Assembly: GCA_023425645.1 (NCBI GenBank)
Contig: JAFACG010000006.1
Location: 36,691 to 100,690 of the forward strand
Length of the DNA stretch: 64,000 nucleotides
Source of the DNA: Pseudomonadota bacterium
GTDB taxonomy: Bacteria > Pseudomonadota > Gammaproteobacteria > Burkholderiales > Burkholderiaceae_B
Direction: 5' to 3'
Under the pieces are notes generated by a model. It ran no database searches. It saw only the letters and a program-made list of their open reading frames with translations, and was not told the DNA's origin. Positions 63,912 through 64,000 of this stretch are shown one piece after another. Each line of letters starts with the position of its first letter. The stretch's first letter is position 1. Both the position numbers and the translations under genes were made by a program.

Positions 63912-64000
63912 CTACGCGCCCTTGGGCGTGTAGCCGGGACGGAACGAGCGCTCATTGGCCAGCAAGGCCCAGACGATGCGGGCATTCTTGTTGGCCAGCG
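63912..64000 (-). CDS. IS110-family transposase, C-terminal fragment at window edge
   Basis: Only the last 28 residues are inside the window: LANKNARIVWALLANERSFR followed by PGYTPKGA and a TAG stop at 63912-63914. This is the usual C-terminus of IS110/IS1111-type (DEDD) transposases (GNKNARIVWALL pattern). The catalytic domains lie beyond 64000, so intactness cannot be judged. Confidence 0.8.
   Translation of the reverse strand, partial: LANKNARIVWALLANERSFRPGYTPKGA

Overview
The window is high-GC chromosomal DNA from a betaproteobacterium. Its gene content and neighbourhoods (spc/alpha ribosomal operons, cutA-dsbD-hemB-engB-cytochrome c4-resB-ccsB, lysA-lptM-mrcA-aroKB-dgt-uvrA-ssb) fit the family Alcaligenaceae (Bordetella/Achromobacter/Kerstersia type). 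That assignment rests on remembered gene order and protein similarity, not on a database search.

Layout. 1-5.4 kb, minus strand: a beta-oxidation operon (psrA-like TetR regulator, fadE-type acyl-CoA dehydrogenase, thiolase, truncated fadB-type protein) with a PsrA-type palindrome just upstream of the regulator. 5.4-6.9 kb: an aldehyde dehydrogenase. 7.1-21.1 kb, plus strand: a nine-gene cellulose cluster bcsE-F-G-R-Q-A-B-Z-C with several stop/start overlaps. 21.2-30.4 kb: a promoter and long leader, then rplN to rplQ including secY, infA, rpmJ and rpoA, closed by a strong terminator. 30.6-33.5 kb: a two-component flavin monooxygenase, its flavin reductase and an AraC regulator. 33.5-42.2 kb: cutA, dsbD, hemB, engB, a dihaem cytochrome c4, and the system II cytochrome c maturation pair resB-ccsB. 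42.3-45.0 kb: a small mobile islet (tyrosine recombinase plus DUF1016/YhcG nuclease). 45.0-57.9 kb: a GGDEF-EAL protein, lysA, lptM, mrcA, aroK-aroB-dgt, uvrA. 58.1-63.4 kb: an MFS carrier, ssb, a DUF4287 protein, a ChrB_N-MFS pair and a ferritin-like protein. The right edge cuts an IS110-type transposase.

How the parts work together. The cellulose genes form a complete E. coli-like (type II) secretion machine, including the c-di-GMP sensor BcsE, the phosphoethanolamine transferase BcsG and PilZ-bearing BcsA; the GGDEF-EAL protein 24 kb away could feed or drain the c-di-GMP pool. DsbD and ResB-CcsB are functionally coupled, because DsbD-derived reductant keeps apocytochrome thiols reduced, and hemB supplies haem precursors and cytochrome c4 is a client.

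The most unusual signal is a roughly 120-nt structured element found three times (31.71-31.83, 38.68-38.80 and 59.40-59.52 kb), each ending 25-35 nt before a start codon (flavin reductase, resB, ssb). The copies share a three-helix layout with compensatory base changes, so they look like one family of cis-acting RNA or dispersed repeat that I cannot assign to a named family.
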